From: Thysanoteuthis rhombus
Taxonomy: Eukaryota > Mollusca > Cephalopoda > Oegopsida > Thysanoteuthidae
Assembly: GCA_963457665.1 (NCBI GenBank)
Contig: OY735202.1
Span: 49,094,281 to 49,158,280 of the forward strand
Length of the DNA: 64,000 nucleotides
Direction: 5' to 3'
Made by a program: the position numbers and the translations under genes. This document shows positions 36,120 through 47,489 of the stretch, in pieces. A model generated the notes under the pieces. The model was not told the origin of the DNA, searched no databases, and worked only from the letters and a program-made list of their open reading frames with translations. How positions within the stretch are numbered: position 1 is the first letter of the stretch; each line of letters starts with the position of its first letter.

Positions 36120-37125
36120 TCTGCCATTTCTTCATGGGAAGAGGACAAAAGCATACATTTGCAAGGGGTTGTAAAGGGTATATTTGGAATATATATCTTA
36201 GTGACAACTTTGTTATACGATAAACATTTGTAGTGTAAGTGCGAGCCGATGTATGATCCAGATGTCAAATGGTGCATTGACCGTAAACAGAGACGCCTAA
36301 GCTGACAGAGTGAGTGAGCACCAGCGAATAATAATAGTCTTTTTTTATAAGGGAACATTAGGTTTGGGTTACAGAAAACGATTGTACTGCATCATTACCC
36401 TTTATTGACGATACTGTTTTAACTTTCAAACCCTCTCGCTCTCGGTGGAAAGGCCTGATCCGGGGATGGAATGCCCTCACCTTCAGCGGACGCCCATGAT
36501 TACGAAACTTGCTCGTTAACAACTGCTCGATTACTGAGCAAACTCAGCGAACATTTATGAATGCGTGAATAACTATTGATCATAAGCGCTGAAGTATTTT
36601 CCCTTGTGAAGCAGATAATCTACTTCTCTTAGCCTCGTTCCAACTAATTCAGCTGCTCGCAGAGCGGTGATTTTTCCCTATATCTTTGATCACTTGCTTA
36701 CACTATAACTTCTTTTTTCTATTCCAATAAATTGACGTTATTTTTGCCCGGGAATCCTAGTCATCTCAAAGATCGACCGATTGAGAATCCCTGCGAACAC
36801 TTGGTTCAACTAATTGCGTGGTCAGTACATGAAGAAGTACTAATGACGAAAAAAAAAAAGCATTCATTTTACACAAATATTTATTTTTCAACATAATCCC
36901 CTTCCTTGTAAATGCACTTAGTTCATTGGTGAATATTAACATAGAACATATATTATACAGTAACCATTTCAGATCAAAATCCAGCTCACTACGTGTTTGG
37001 CACCAGACTTATTGATACACTATTGTATGTAGGTACATAAATAATTCCACAGCTTGGTGATGGAAATAAGCATTTGTTTCACACAACAAATATGTATATT
37101 TCAAATAATCTCCTTTCTTGTCTTC
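36120..37125. other. Unassigned sequence
   Basis: No gene. A GC-richer block at about 36430-36500 has no second copy. ATTTATTTTTCAACATAATC near 36881 and similar text near 37090 (CAAATAATCTCCTTTCTTG) suggest an old duplication. Confidence 0.4.
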
Positions 37126-37130
37126 TCAAT

Positions 37131-37817
37131 AGGGGAGACCGGGGCAAGTTGGAACAGTTTTTGCTTAAATGGCTTCCAATGACATTGATTTATTAAAACG
37201 CAAATATGACCAAAAGTTACTATGAAAACAAAAATTCATTTGGGTGGGTCGTTTGAATCTGAAACATTAGTCAAGTTCATTATATTATCATTTAAATATT
37301 CGGGGAAAAGTGTACCAACCTAGCCCACCAGTTGGGGAGAGTTGGTACAATATGGTGGGGTAAGTTAGTTCTCTTGCCAATGTGCACAGATGTTATGAGC
37401 ATATTGCATACAATTACAGTGTACCAAGTAACACCACTTATAATGTGCCAACCAGCACCAAACACATGGTTTTGTTTACATTCTATCCAAAGAAAAGGTT
37501 CTGACAGAAGCTGCTTGAAATGTAGTGTTTATACTGTTCATTACTGCTTCACATAAACATAGACTACATAAGCATCAGTCGCATTGAATTCTCGTTCGTC
37601 AAAGTGAAAATGTTACAGGAGAAAAAAAAAGATTTTCATGAAAAACTCCTCATGCTTACAGCACATGTGACCAAAGCTTGACAGAAATCCCTCTGCTGAA
37701 AATGAATTAATCAGTGAGGCCAGCAAGTGGTGGGGACGAAAATGAAAGCAGGTGATTCAACCTGCCCCCGTGTACAAACCTGCCCCACGTGTGCCAACCT
37801 GCCCTGGTGCCCCTGTA
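37131..37817. mobile_element. Non-autonomous inverted-repeat transposon with repeated subterminal motifs
   Basis: The left end AGGGGAGACCGGGGCAAGTT continues GGAACA. The right end, read inverted, is TACAGGGGCACCAGGGCAGG continuing TTGGCACA, an imperfect terminal inverted repeat of about 25 bp. The interior repeats the theme: GTACCAACCTAGCCCACC, then TTGGGGAGAGTTGGTACA, then TGGTGGGGTAAGTT near 37311-37370, and TGCCCCACGTGTGCC near the right end. No transposase frame was found. Total length is about 0.69 kb. Confidence 0.65.
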
Positions 37818-37824
37818 CATGAAA

Positions 37825-37925
37825 CGTTTAGTTCAATCTAGCACAAGATCACAACTGTGGGGCACCAATTGAGTAGCGAGTTCAGTGCAGTGGTAATGGT
37901 CTAGTTGACTACCATTTCAAGTCAA
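37825..37925 (-). repeat. SINE family D-like fragment
   Basis: TTCAATCTAGCACAAGATCA followed by CAACTGTGGGG resembles the inverted SINE D body, and an AGTGGTAATGG head-like phrase follows. Confidence 0.4.
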
Positions 37926-38143
37926 CGTCTCGATGAAATAATGGAGATGCTCTCGCGCACACTCACACACGTAGATATGCACACGCGCGTCCGCTGCCAT
38001 AGGCAAGGGGTGGGGGAAAAGATACATTTCCAGATGGGGGCAAAAGGGTACATTCAGTAGTCAGTATTTTTGTGGCAACCCCGTCACCAGCAAATAATAA
38101 CAGTCTATCTGTATGGGAAGATTAGGCTTGGCTTACATAATGC

Positions 38144-38957
38144 TGTAGTGCCCCCTATACTTTTAGTTAGGAATTTAGTACGAAACTCTTCTTTTAGCTA
38201 GATATCCAAAACGTCACTTCCTCTGACGACCCCTATAAAACCCCTGGACGCACATGGTCCAGTGCTCATTAGCTCCAGTACCCCTAGCTGGTTACGCTTT
38301 TAGCCCCGGCCTTTGCGGCCGGCCACTCTCTTTCCCTCTCTCTAAGATCGTTATCATGTCGCCAACCCACTGGCCGATATGATCTTAACCACCGTCTTCA
38401 CCTCGGGAAACACGCATGGAGAAAACTCCATGTTTTATGTCTTTCATAGTCTGTTCATCGAGAGCTTAACAGCGTCTGAGAATAGCCCCTAAGTTAACTC
38501 ACTTGCATGGCAGTAAGGCTCACACACTGAACCTGGTTTCCACGTAGCTGGGAGCAATCCAACCATACGGAATCCACGCGTTCAGACAACTCCGCTACAA
38601 CTCCGACGCCAACACTATAAAGACAAGAGAACTCCCACCTTCACTATCTCATATCCTAACATTACTTCTCACGATCGATTGTATTAATGTTACCCGTACA
38701 TGTATCTCATCTTTATTCTTGTATTAAACGTACGTCTCTTATCTGGCCATAATTCTTGAATGTATTAATTCCTCTTTATTCCAATGCACGTCCAATTTCA
38801 TACTTGGCGCACTTTTCATACAGCTTCTCTTCATACAGCTTCCTTCATTCCACAGCTGCAGGGCCGGCGCACTACACATCACCCATGAGGATCCAAAATC
38901 CTCGTCTCTCAACAATCCATCGCTGTTCGGATTCAATAAAGACTCTACATCCTACCA
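38144..38957 (+). mobile_element. 5' LTR-like segment of a Ty3/gypsy element
   Basis: Begins TGTAGTGCCCCC. A TATA box (CCTATAAAACCCC) lies near 38230 and AATAAA near 38935, giving a U3-R-U5-like order. A diverged copy at 61002-61866 shares, in order, TTAG-TAGGAATTT, the TATA block, TTACATGTAT-type text, TACTTGGCGCA and AACTGATGAC. The integrase frame begins immediately after it, so primer-binding site, gag, protease, RT and RNase H are missing between them. The exact 3' border is uncertain. Confidence 0.7.
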
Positions 38958-38961
38958 ACTG

Positions 38962-40069
38962 ATGACTCTCCACATCACATGCGACGCTGCAACGGACCAA
39001 CCACGTCCATTCTTCCTACAAAAACTACGGAGACAAATTTTCGATTCGTTGCACAACACATCTCATCCAGTTGTGAAAGCTTCGATCAAGCTGGTCGCAG
39101 AAAGGTACGTGTGGCCAAAAATGAAAACTGGCGTTTGCCGGTGGGCACAGGCCTGCATGGCATGTCAGAAAGCTAAAATCAACAGGCACACGCATGCACT
39201 GGTCGGCGAATTTCCAACTCCTGATGAACGTTTTATACATGTTCACGTAGACATCACAGGACCTCTACCGCCATCCAACGGGTACACATACCTGTTGACA
39301 TGTGTCGACCGCTTCACACGCTGGCCTGAAGCTTTCCCCATCACAGACATCATAGCAGAGATAGTTGCACGTGCCCTCTTGTCAGGATGGATAGCTCGAT
39401 TCGGTGTCTCATCGGTAATTACAACCGACAGGGGACGACAATTCGAGTCGAGCCTATTCCAACAACTTACAAATCTCCTTGGCAGCAAGAGAATCCACAC
39501 AACTGCATATCATCCGGAAGCAAACGACCTGGTTGAACGCTTCCATCGATCCTTAAAGACTTCCCTAATAGCACAGCTTGACCACGTGCACTGGGAAGAT
39601 CATCTGCTACTTGTCCTCCTTGGACTACGTTCTTCTGTTACGACAGACCTGAAATGTTCATCAGCTGAGCTGGTCTATGGAACAACACTACGTTTACCTG
39701 GCCAACTGGCCATAAAAACACCACATGATGAACCGATGAACATAGACAATTTCATCAATAGACTGAGGTTCAACATGGCTCGATTGTCACATACACAAAC
39801 AAGGAAAGCAAACAAAAACACATACATCCATGATGCATTACATACATGTACACATGTCTTGGTACAAGACCACACACAAGCATCCACTACAACCAGCCTG
39901 TAAAGGCCCATACCAAGTCATAGAAAGACACCCAAAATACTATACACTGCTTATAAACAACATGAATCAAAACATTTGCATCAACAGATTAAAACCAGCC
40001 TTCCTTGATACATCAACAAACAACACAACCTCAGAACAATCTACATCAAAAGAGCCAACACAAGAATAA
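38962..40069 (+). pseudogene. Ty3/gypsy integrase (pol 3' part), frameshifted
   Basis: Encodes a Ty3/gypsy integrase, which inserts retrotransposon cDNA into the nuclear genome. The first 313 codons are open. The N-terminal zinc finger has H31, H35, C65 and C68 (HHCC). The catalytic core follows with D97 (H-V-D-I-T-G-P), D156 (T-T-D-R-G) and E192 (D-L-V-E-R-F-H). The D156-E192 spacing is the typical 35 residues, so the active-site triad is intact. Near 39870 the frame shifts by one base. The next frame continues the C-terminal GPY-type segment (C-K-G-P-Y-Q-V-I, then I-N-R-L-K-P-A-F) to the stop at 40067-40069. Upstream protease, RT and RNase H are absent, so this is a deleted copy. The first Met follows the LTR and is probably not a natural start. 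Confidence 0.9.
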
Positions 40070-40194
40070 CAGCCACAACGAACACTCCAGACACAGCCGA
40101 TAAAAGCCACATGTTCTGGACGCCGGATGCTTTGGCCTATTAGCACCACACACATGTAATAATTTTATTTTTCTTTTTAGAGATTTAATAATCT

Positions 40195-40212
40195 CTCTGA
40201 AAGGGAGGTACT
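40195..40212 (+). promoter_or_regulatory. Polypurine tract before the 3' LTR
   Basis: GAAAGGGAGG at 40199-40208 lies just upstream of TGTAGTGCCC (40213). That is the position of the plus-strand primer in LTR retrotransposons. Confidence 0.6.
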
Positions 40213-40400
40213 TGTAGTGCCCACCTTTCCAGCTAAGGAAAATTATTCATGTACGGAGTTATCTACCCTATGGAAAGGATCTACTTCTAACCCCAATATG
40301 TCTGTAGAAACGGTAAATTCCTTGTTCCCCTTTTTGACGTCACAGAGAACTGCCAATCAGATAGCTGATTCTTATCTTTACCATATTCAAACTGTGGCAG

Positions 40401-40453
<53 letters not shown>

Positions 40454-40965
40454 GTTCTGACGGCCCCGAGGTAAGCTCGTCTCTTCTCCTTTCTCTCTTT
40501 AGTTTGGATAGTTAGTATAGTTTTTATACACACTTCGTTCTTACACACGCATCATCACATATTCATCTCAAGAACACATCTTATCCAAGTTAAGCACTCT
40601 CATCGTAGTTAGGTCGGACTTCCTGGGATAACTTCATAGTGGCTACAACTAGGATGACCATACTGACGGACATTCCATAGACTCTATCTCACATTTACTT
40701 AGTGGCATTTCTTTTCCCTTCATCCTCCCTATCTCTACATCTTTTATCCTGGTAGATCCCTTCACATATTCGAATCGGCAGAAACTCCGGTCCTTGTTTA
40801 TTTTAATTCACTCATGAATTAAACCTGGCACTGTTGTTTACTTCTTTGTTTGTTCTTATTTGTTCGTTTCGTTAACAATCCAACTAACTGTGTACTAACT
40901 TTGTTTTTGCGCTTAAGCAACGAATACGCTACTTACCAGAATTTATCTTCTTGGATCAATTCTGG
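40213..40965 (+). mobile_element. 3' LTR-like segment (unlike the 5' LTR)
   Basis: Starts TGTAGTGCCCACC after the polypurine tract. It shares the first ten bases with the 5' LTR, but no convincing similarity beyond that. It contains a (TC)n tract at about 40407-40451, and a short inverted repeat CCAGAATT/AATTCTGG near 40938-40967 marks a possible end. The 3' border is not proven. Confidence 0.5.
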
Positions 40966-40969
40966 TTAT

Positions 40970-41925
40970 TTACATGTGTCAGGGGGCTAATACTCTAAAT
41001 CTGCCCCCCCCCCCCCGGACACGAAAAAGCCATTTTACAACACCGATATTCTTTGTTAGGTATATGGTTCCAACTTTCAAATCCCATCGACCCCATAGAG
41101 AAAAACTGATCGGCAGAAGGAGAGGGGGGGTCAAATGCTCAATTTACCCCACCCCCACCCCCATACACACACATAGACAGAAATGAAATTGTGATACAAT
41201 AACACGAAGGAATCTATTGAGGAAATACAGGTTATGTTGATCTGCTACCAAGGGAAGCAACTCATGCTAGAATGGTTTATTCAAATCTGATTATTTTGTG
41301 TAGGAAATTGAATAAGAAAACATTTTTTTAAGTTTTTAACCGTCCTTTTGAAGATTAGATCCTAACGGAAATAAGGGTTAAGAGCTTTGTACTGTTAGTC
41401 ATGTTTGCTTTTCGCGGATTCTTATCATTTTCAGTGCAAATAGATACAGCATTTTTAGTGCCGATTGGTGAACCTGTCAGCCAATCAGAAGCTTTTTCGT
41501 CCTTATCTCTAATCATTTTCAACTGTAGTGCGGTGAGAGCAACGATCACTGAAAGCATCACACGGATAGATATCTGAGATGCTATATACGTTCATGCAAA
41601 TGCGTGTATGCGCCTTAATGGGTGAATACGAGTGTACACCTTAATTTGTATACTTATTAACATAAACCAGGTCACGTTGCTTACTGCTGTGCATATCACT
41701 ATGCTTACTACTGATAAGACGATAAGCTCAGTTGTTTAGGAATGGAGATGACGACTGCAAGTTTATTTCTTCACGATTTACTTGGTTACGCTGGGCTCCT
41801 TTGAAGTTGTATCGAAACTTTTATCGGACTGCAATTGAAGCCTTGAATTGACTTTGTTTGCCTACTGTTATAAGATCAATAAGAACGGTAACACCCCTAA
41901 ACAAATCTAAGGGAATGAAATAATA
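40970..41925. other. Unassigned sequence
   Basis: C-rich runs lie near 41004 and 41145. No gene recognised. Confidence 0.4.
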
Positions 41926-41929
41926 TTCT

Positions 41930-42180
41930 CCTGCTATGATTTAGAATCATGCCCAACTGATTAATAGGGGACTCTCTTACCGACTGAGCTAATACGACAA
42001 GTTTTACATAGCAACAAAAATGTATGTCAGGAATGCGCAAGGGCTTATTTCATTCCAATAACTATATTTATAAAATCAACATTTTTCCACCGTGATTTCA
42101 AGTCGAGAATGAATGATTGGCAGCCGGCTCTCTTACCGACTGAGCCAAACGAACAAGTCTTATATATCTGCGAAAATTTA
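41930..42180 (-). mobile_element. Two SINE A heads in the same orientation
   Basis: Minus-strand tRNA-like heads occur twice: CTTACCGACTGAGCTAATAC near 41980 and CTTACCGACTGAGCCAAAC near 42134. Each is preceded by B-box-like text and followed by ACAAGTTTTA or ACAAGTCTTA. Both lack most of the SINE body, so they are 3'-deleted or tandemly duplicated heads. Confidence 0.65.
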
Positions 42181-42639
42181 TCTTACAGATATACAAGGGC
42201 TTATTTAATACTGATAAATAAATATGTTTATACTAAAAATATGTATATTTACGTTGTCTGGGCTAAATGATACATTCACTGTGTAATAACAGAAGATCTT
42301 TTCGATTATAGTTTCAATATGATATAACGCAATCTATAATCATACATTTTTTTCTTATAATTTTTCATTTATTATATATGCAATACAAAAGCTGCAGTAT
42401 TCATCCTCAGTCGGATTAAAAGTGGGAGTAGAGTTCAATGCTGCAGTTGAAGCCAATAGTGATAAACATCAAACCGGTTCTGATTGAAATCTTATCAACA
42501 TTGCCTACCATATAACTAAGAGGAGAATGTTCTATAGATTGGAAATCCAATGGCAAAAGAAATTATATTAACGAAATTATACGGTGCAAGAAGTGTTTTA
42601 CCTTTTTTTTTTGTTCTTGTTCCTGAGTGATAACTGTTA

Positions 42640-43150
42640 TTTTCGGACGAAGTTTACATTTCGTACCCCGAGATCGACCGCTTTGTAAACGGACACATTT
42701 GACTTGACACCATGTGACGTCATTCAAACGTTACCATCTTGAAAACGTAATCGAATAACACGTTTTTACGGGAGTTACTTACCCTCAGATGAACGAGTAA
42801 GTACTTGATTAAAAAATTTTGTCCTATCAATCCCAAAAAGTCAAATAAGAAAAAATCGCAGTTTTTTTGTGTTTTTTTTTGTTAAGTTTCGAAAGTTACT
42901 CACCACCAAAAAAAAATGTTCCATTTTCGATCAAAATTAGTTTTTTTCTCATTCGACTTTTGGAGATTGAACGGACAAAAATTCCTTTTATCAATCAAAA
43001 ACTGACGCGTTTTCGTAAAAAACGTGTTATTTCTTTACGTTTTAAAGACAGTGATGTTTAAATGACGTCACACGGTGTCAAGTCAAATGCCTCCGTTTAC
43101 AGAACGGTCGATTTTTGGTTGCAAAAAGTAAACTACGTCCTTATTTTTTT
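42640..43150. mobile_element. Foldback element with ~200-bp inverted arms
   Basis: The left arm holds GGACGAAGTTTACATTT, then ATCGACCGCTTTGTAAACGG, ATTTGACTTGACACCATGTG and AATAACACGTTTTTACG. The right arm holds the same blocks inverted (AAAAAACGTGTTATTTC, CACGGTGTCAAGTCAAATG, GTTTACAGAACGGTCGAT, AGTAAACTACGTCC). The arms are roughly 75-80% alike around a short AT-rich centre. Each arm contains TGACGTCA. A 64-codon frame inside is incidental. Confidence 0.75.
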
Positions 43151-43154
43151 ATTA

Positions 43155-44560
43155 ATTATGTCTAAAAAGTACAGGAAAGACTGACACCGCACGCAAAATA
43201 CACTTCAGGCGAAGAGCGTGAACTTAAAGGAAATGCTTGTAGTAGACAGGACGTTTTCTTATTTACATTTAGTGAAAAAAAAACAAGAAAAATACAGAGA
43301 AGCCAATTTTTTTTTTTTTTTTTACTGAAATAATTTTATGCGTTATTAGATCTGGACGAGGGAAATGAAATCCTCGGACAGGAATCGCCAATTGGACATC
43401 AACCCTCATCACCCCCCTTTCCGGTCTATGTTAAATGCCTGACGATGGGTCGCTTAAAAAACGTGTAGCTAAAGCTAAGCTTAGGTTGCCCTACGATCCA
43501 ATCAAATCATAACCGATTGAACCGTATGTTGAAAGCTTGGTTCGTTGAAAGTGTCGCCGATTTGTATTTTCAGTCGCAGATCGAGATGTTTAATTTTCAT
43601 GTCGCAAGGTTTTCGTAGGCTGTTGGTGGAATGCAACAGGTTCTGTCTTTTTTCAGCTCTTCAAATAAGGCAATACAATTACGGAAAATCTTCATTGTCA
43701 CAACTTGAATGAACGAAGGAGAAAGTGTCAACAGCAAGGGTATGTTGATTTGGGGTCCAAACGAAAAGTAACCACCATCAATATTTTATTGCTACGTTGA
43801 GTGATTTTCCTCAGAATGCAAATCAAAATGTTTTCTTTGAAAAATAAGATAAGATTTTCAATAGATTTACTTCCGATAAAAGAGTTCTAAATGTATTTTC
43901 AAGTACTCAATAACCTGTTTAATGCAGGTTATTAAGGACATAACATTGAAATTGCAGATAAAGCGACTATAAACAAGCAAATGACCTAATCGAGCTGATA
44001 GCTGCTTTATGGTGAAGTAAACAGCATATCTTGCCTTTATTGAACTGAGATTTGACTCGTTCTCTTTTACTGACAACGGCTACTACGACTTCATGAATGG
44101 TTTGAAAATCAACTGTTTTGTTTTGATAAATGCATACAGTTTTAGAACAAAACAATAACAATACAAATTATTCACTTACGGGTTTTGTTTTAATCACTAC
44201 ATACGGCTTAAGACAATGACAGTATAAATTACTTGGATTTATTTACAGGTTTGTAACAAGCAGCCAATCACCACGGAGAATATAATACCGAAATTTTAGT
44301 CACAAGACAGTTAACCACATTCCTATAAAAAATTTAATTGATTATCTAATTTTTTTTTTCAAAACAATGTTATTGAAGAAGTGTAATCTAATATTTTGAT
44401 TTATTTTTTAATCAATGAAAATGAACAATATGATTTAATGAGATACAAAACAATGTGATTCAATTTATTTTAAATCAACTTAGAATAATCAAGGGTTTAC
44501 TTTTATAATAATTTTGGTTAAAACTTACGAAAATGCACACGGAGAAGCAAAATTTGGTTG
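43155..44560. other. Unassigned AT-rich sequence
   Basis: No gene or repeated family recognised. Poly-T at about 43308-43324. Confidence 0.4.
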
Positions 44561-44564
44561 CACC

Positions 44565-44725
44565 CACGCATGCACATATGCATATGCATACATATGCATG
44601 TATACACATGCATACACATAGACATGTATACACACATATACATGTATAATATACGCAAATCTATATACACTTGTATATACACGTATAGTACACATATATA
44701 CACATGCATATGCACAAATATGCAT
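44565..44725. repeat. Low-complexity TACACA/ATGCAT repeat
   Basis: Alternating purine-pyrimidine CATATGCATACATG-type words, open in several frames at once (Met/His/Ile/Tyr or Cys/Val). This is simple sequence, not coding. Confidence 0.85.
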
Positions 44726-44997
44726 CATACAAGGAGAGAAGTTCACGTTCAAGAATGCAAATAGACAGCTTAGCATTTATTCGTCCCAAAGTCACGTTTA
44801 TGTTTTCTCCTTCTTTCTTCCATCCCACTGTCTCCGTGTCTTTCTTTCTCCCCTTCCCTCTGTATTTCACCCGATTGTTCTTTCTCTTTCAGACCATATA
44901 AGTAAATAGAGCAGCAACACACACACACACGCACACACACACACCTTATAAAGCATCTTTCTTTTATGGCAGTAAATCACCACAGTCATGAATAAAC

Positions 44998-45135
44998 AGG
45001 TCACGTTAATCACTCAATAGAACCGTCACGTGACCACTCGTTTTGGCAGCAATAAGATATTGGGGAAAAAGGGTGATCAAGGAATGAGCTACTTTTCTCG
45101 ACTTTTGTCGGACAGTGATCACGAATAGAAAAAAA
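44998..45135 (+). repeat. Repeat F, copy 3
   Basis: GTTAATCACTCAATAGAA, then AAAAAGGGTGATCAAG, CTACTTTTCTCG and GGACAGTGATCAC repeat the block order of the copies at 3392 and 22695. Confidence 0.65.
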
Positions 45136-45532
45136 AAGTCTAAGGGAACTACAGTTGTAGTAGGCATAAGTGACTTGTAAAATCCAAAATGCCCCAGTTG
45201 TACCTATGTTGAATTCATTCATGAAGTTAAACCCACCCCCTGACCAATCGTGGTATCACGCCAACTGAAGCATGTACGTACATTGCTAATTGATCCCCCC
45301 CAAAAAAATAATCCCCTTCAGGAGGGAGGAGATTGTTTTTTTTTTCTAAACATAAATAATAAAGAGTGATTATTGAATATTCCATCCCACTAACCCTAAC
45401 GATGAGGCTTAGGTGCGTGATACATGCAGAGCCAGCCAGTCAACCAGACCGAGGTACCGTCACGAGCCCCCGGCATCGTCCAGCCACTTCCACCTCTACC
45501 CACACCTCTGGAGCCACACTGTGATTTGAAGA

Positions 45533-46056
45533 TCCCCAAAGAAGAAGAAATCAAGCGAAGAATCACACTAGGATGGCAAGCCTTTGGCAGAGCTAGCTCA
45601 ACCTTCAAAAATAAGAAGATCCCATCAATCCTGAAGAGATGGGTGGATAACCAATGCATCCTCCCAATAGTCACTTATGGAGCTGAAACATGGAACCTAA
45701 CCAAGAGACAGACCCGCAAACTGAGAACCATGCAACGTGCACATGAAAGAATCATGCTGGGCCTCACATGGAGAGACCACAAGACAGCACAGTACATCCC
45801 GGAAAAGACAAGAGTTAGAGGCATCATTGAATCCATTAAAAAAACTGAAATGGCAGTGGGCTGGCCAGGTTGCAAGAATGGTGGACAACCGATGGACATC
45901 ACGATGACATGGGTCCTCCGAGATCACATGCGCAATTGAGGCTGGCAGAATATTAGATGGAGGGACGAGCTAGACAAATTCAGAAAGTACTGGCTCGGCG
46001 ACGCCCATGATAGAGAAGTGTGGCAAATCCAGGGGAAGGTCTATGTCCAACGACAC
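45533..46056 (+). pseudogene. RTE-type LINE C-terminal fragment (copy 9)
   Basis: Open from about 45533 to 45939 in one frame, encoding E-E-E-I-K-R-R-I-T-L-G-W-Q-A, then W-N-L-T-K-R-Q and R-A-H-E-R-I-M-L-G. A frameshift near 45845 distorts the W-x-W-x-G-H-V segment. After the stop, C-terminal homology continues in another frame to about 46056 and then ends without the RTLKD codons or (TGA)n tail. Upstream, 45424-45532 is an unrelated GC-rich, proline-coding stretch that happens to be in frame. It is therefore truncated at both ends. Confidence 0.85.
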
Positions 46057-46564
46057 TGTGCAAGGGTGTTGGTTACTAATACAGGAACAATGGGCATCCC
46101 AAATGATGATATAACAGGAACAAACAAAAAAAAGTTTATTGGTGACAAGGTTATAGGTTCAAGCTAACCCCTCCCGTTGACTCAAGTACCATGAATGGTC
46201 AGGTGGTTTTCGCATTGTAAAAAACAACAACTGAGAACTGCTGTTTTTTATTTTGGTTGATGAAAAAATCCGGCCCAATTTCATCAAGTGTTATCAAGAC
46301 AGAGGCAACTATTCGTTAAATGAAACAAAAAGTCAGATGATGCAAAAGTCAGTTGCTTTTTTCCATGCATGTGTAACGTTTTTCGCAGAGACTTTAACAA
46401 ACTCTCACAGAACACACAAAGACTGTTTTGGGCATTCAAGTTTTTATCAGTGTGAGATTCCAAGTGTTCATAGCGAGCCTTGCTGTTGCCACTCCTACTT
46501 CTAACTGACGATCATTACTGCAACTTTTTGTATTGTATGCATAATAATAAAATTCGGGGGTATA

Positions 46565-46715
46565 TGCGACTTGTCAGTTTAGCTCAGTTGGTTAGAGAAC
46601 CGTCTTACAACCACTTGGTCCTGAATTCAAATCACGGAAGGAAAATGTTAATTTTTTTAAAGAATTCACTTCATAACTTTGGTGAGGATTGTTCTTGTTG
46701 TTCGTGTCAAGTGAA
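46565..46715 (+). mobile_element. SINE A copy
   Basis: CTTGTCAGTTTAGCTCAG, then TTGGTTAGAG, is a canonical tRNA A box. The B-box region is GGTCCTGAATTCAAATC. The body includes TTTGGTGAGGATTGTTCTTG and is shorter than the 17130 copy. It is not a tRNA gene, because no acceptor stem closes the fold. Confidence 0.75.
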
Positions 46716-46979
46716 TTTTTTTTATCTTGCTTGTCGAACATTGGAATCGTTTCACATTTGTTTTATTAGGAAAGAACTGGACAAAACACTTCCTACTCCA
46801 GCACACACCTATACCTATTCATACAAAAAGCTTCATATCGCAGTAGGCTTGTAGTAAACTTGAGTAGATATGCGTATCATGTTATAAAAGCACATGAGAA
46901 CAATTCAAACGAGATACAAAGGTCGAACTCCACTCTTGCTTATACTTCCTTGTGTATTTATAACTCATTTTCGTAAGCA

Positions 46980-47175
46980 GGTAAAACTTGGCTGCAATTC
47001 CGATTACTAGATTGTGATCTCAAATCATGGTCAGGAAAGGCTAATTTTATATGTTGGTTCGGTTTAACATAACGAGCAGAGTTCACTCCCCTATATCAGC
47101 TGAGTATTGTTGTCCTTGTTGTTACGGTGGAAAAACAGTCAACTCCAATTTAGGCTGGAGTTAGACAACACAGAT
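46980..47175 (+). mobile_element. SINE A copy
   Basis: GGTTCGGTTTAACATAACGA, then TTCACTCCCCTATATCAG, GAGTATTGTTGTCCTTG and TTAGGCTGGAGTTAGACAA match the SINE A body, including its 3' inverted pair. The head is degraded. Confidence 0.7.
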
Positions 47176-47204
47176 GCTTGGGTAAAACCTTTGTTTAACT
47201 GCTG

Positions 47205-47320
47205 GATATTCACCGAGTCATCTTAGTCTGGCACAAGGTCATAACTATAGGATACTCCGTGAAGATCGAACAGATAACAGGAGTATTAGGTATGCGAAAC
47301 TACCTTGTGAGCCATCACTT
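47205..47320 (-). repeat. SINE family D copy
   Basis: TATTCACCGAGTCATCTTAG, then TCTGGCACAAGGTCATAACT, followed by GAAGATCGAACAG (inverted B box), matches the D body and head. Confidence 0.55.
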
Positions 47321-47359
47321 CACGACAGGGAACCCTTTTGATATTTACTATGCTTACAC

Positions 47360-47485
47360 AAGGTCAGTAAGTTTTGTGGAAGGGTGGGTCATGGGCTAAA
47401 CAAGAAGTGGTTAGATTCAGGGGTAGAACAATGTACAATTACCTCCCCTGTATCGTAGCTATATATGTGATTTTCTTTCAGTTTC
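47360..47485 (+). repeat. Repeat E-like fragment
   Basis: GTGGTTAGATTCAGGGGTAG, with AAGTTTTGTGGAAGGGT upstream, resembles decayed repeat E units at 6180 and 19855. Confidence 0.35.
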
Positions 47486-47489
47486 GGGT

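Noticed and set aside
35993..36358. 121-codon minus-strand frame
   Set aside because: It overlaps a SINE D copy and has no domain.
45424..45532. Apparent in-frame N-terminal extension of the RTE frame at 45.5 kb
   Set aside because: Proline-rich and unrelated to RTE. Homology to other copies starts only at about 45533, so it is flanking sequence in frame by chance.
46565..46640. Possible tRNA gene
   Set aside because: The A box is good, but no acceptor stem or proper T arm closes, and the downstream body matches other SINE A copies.
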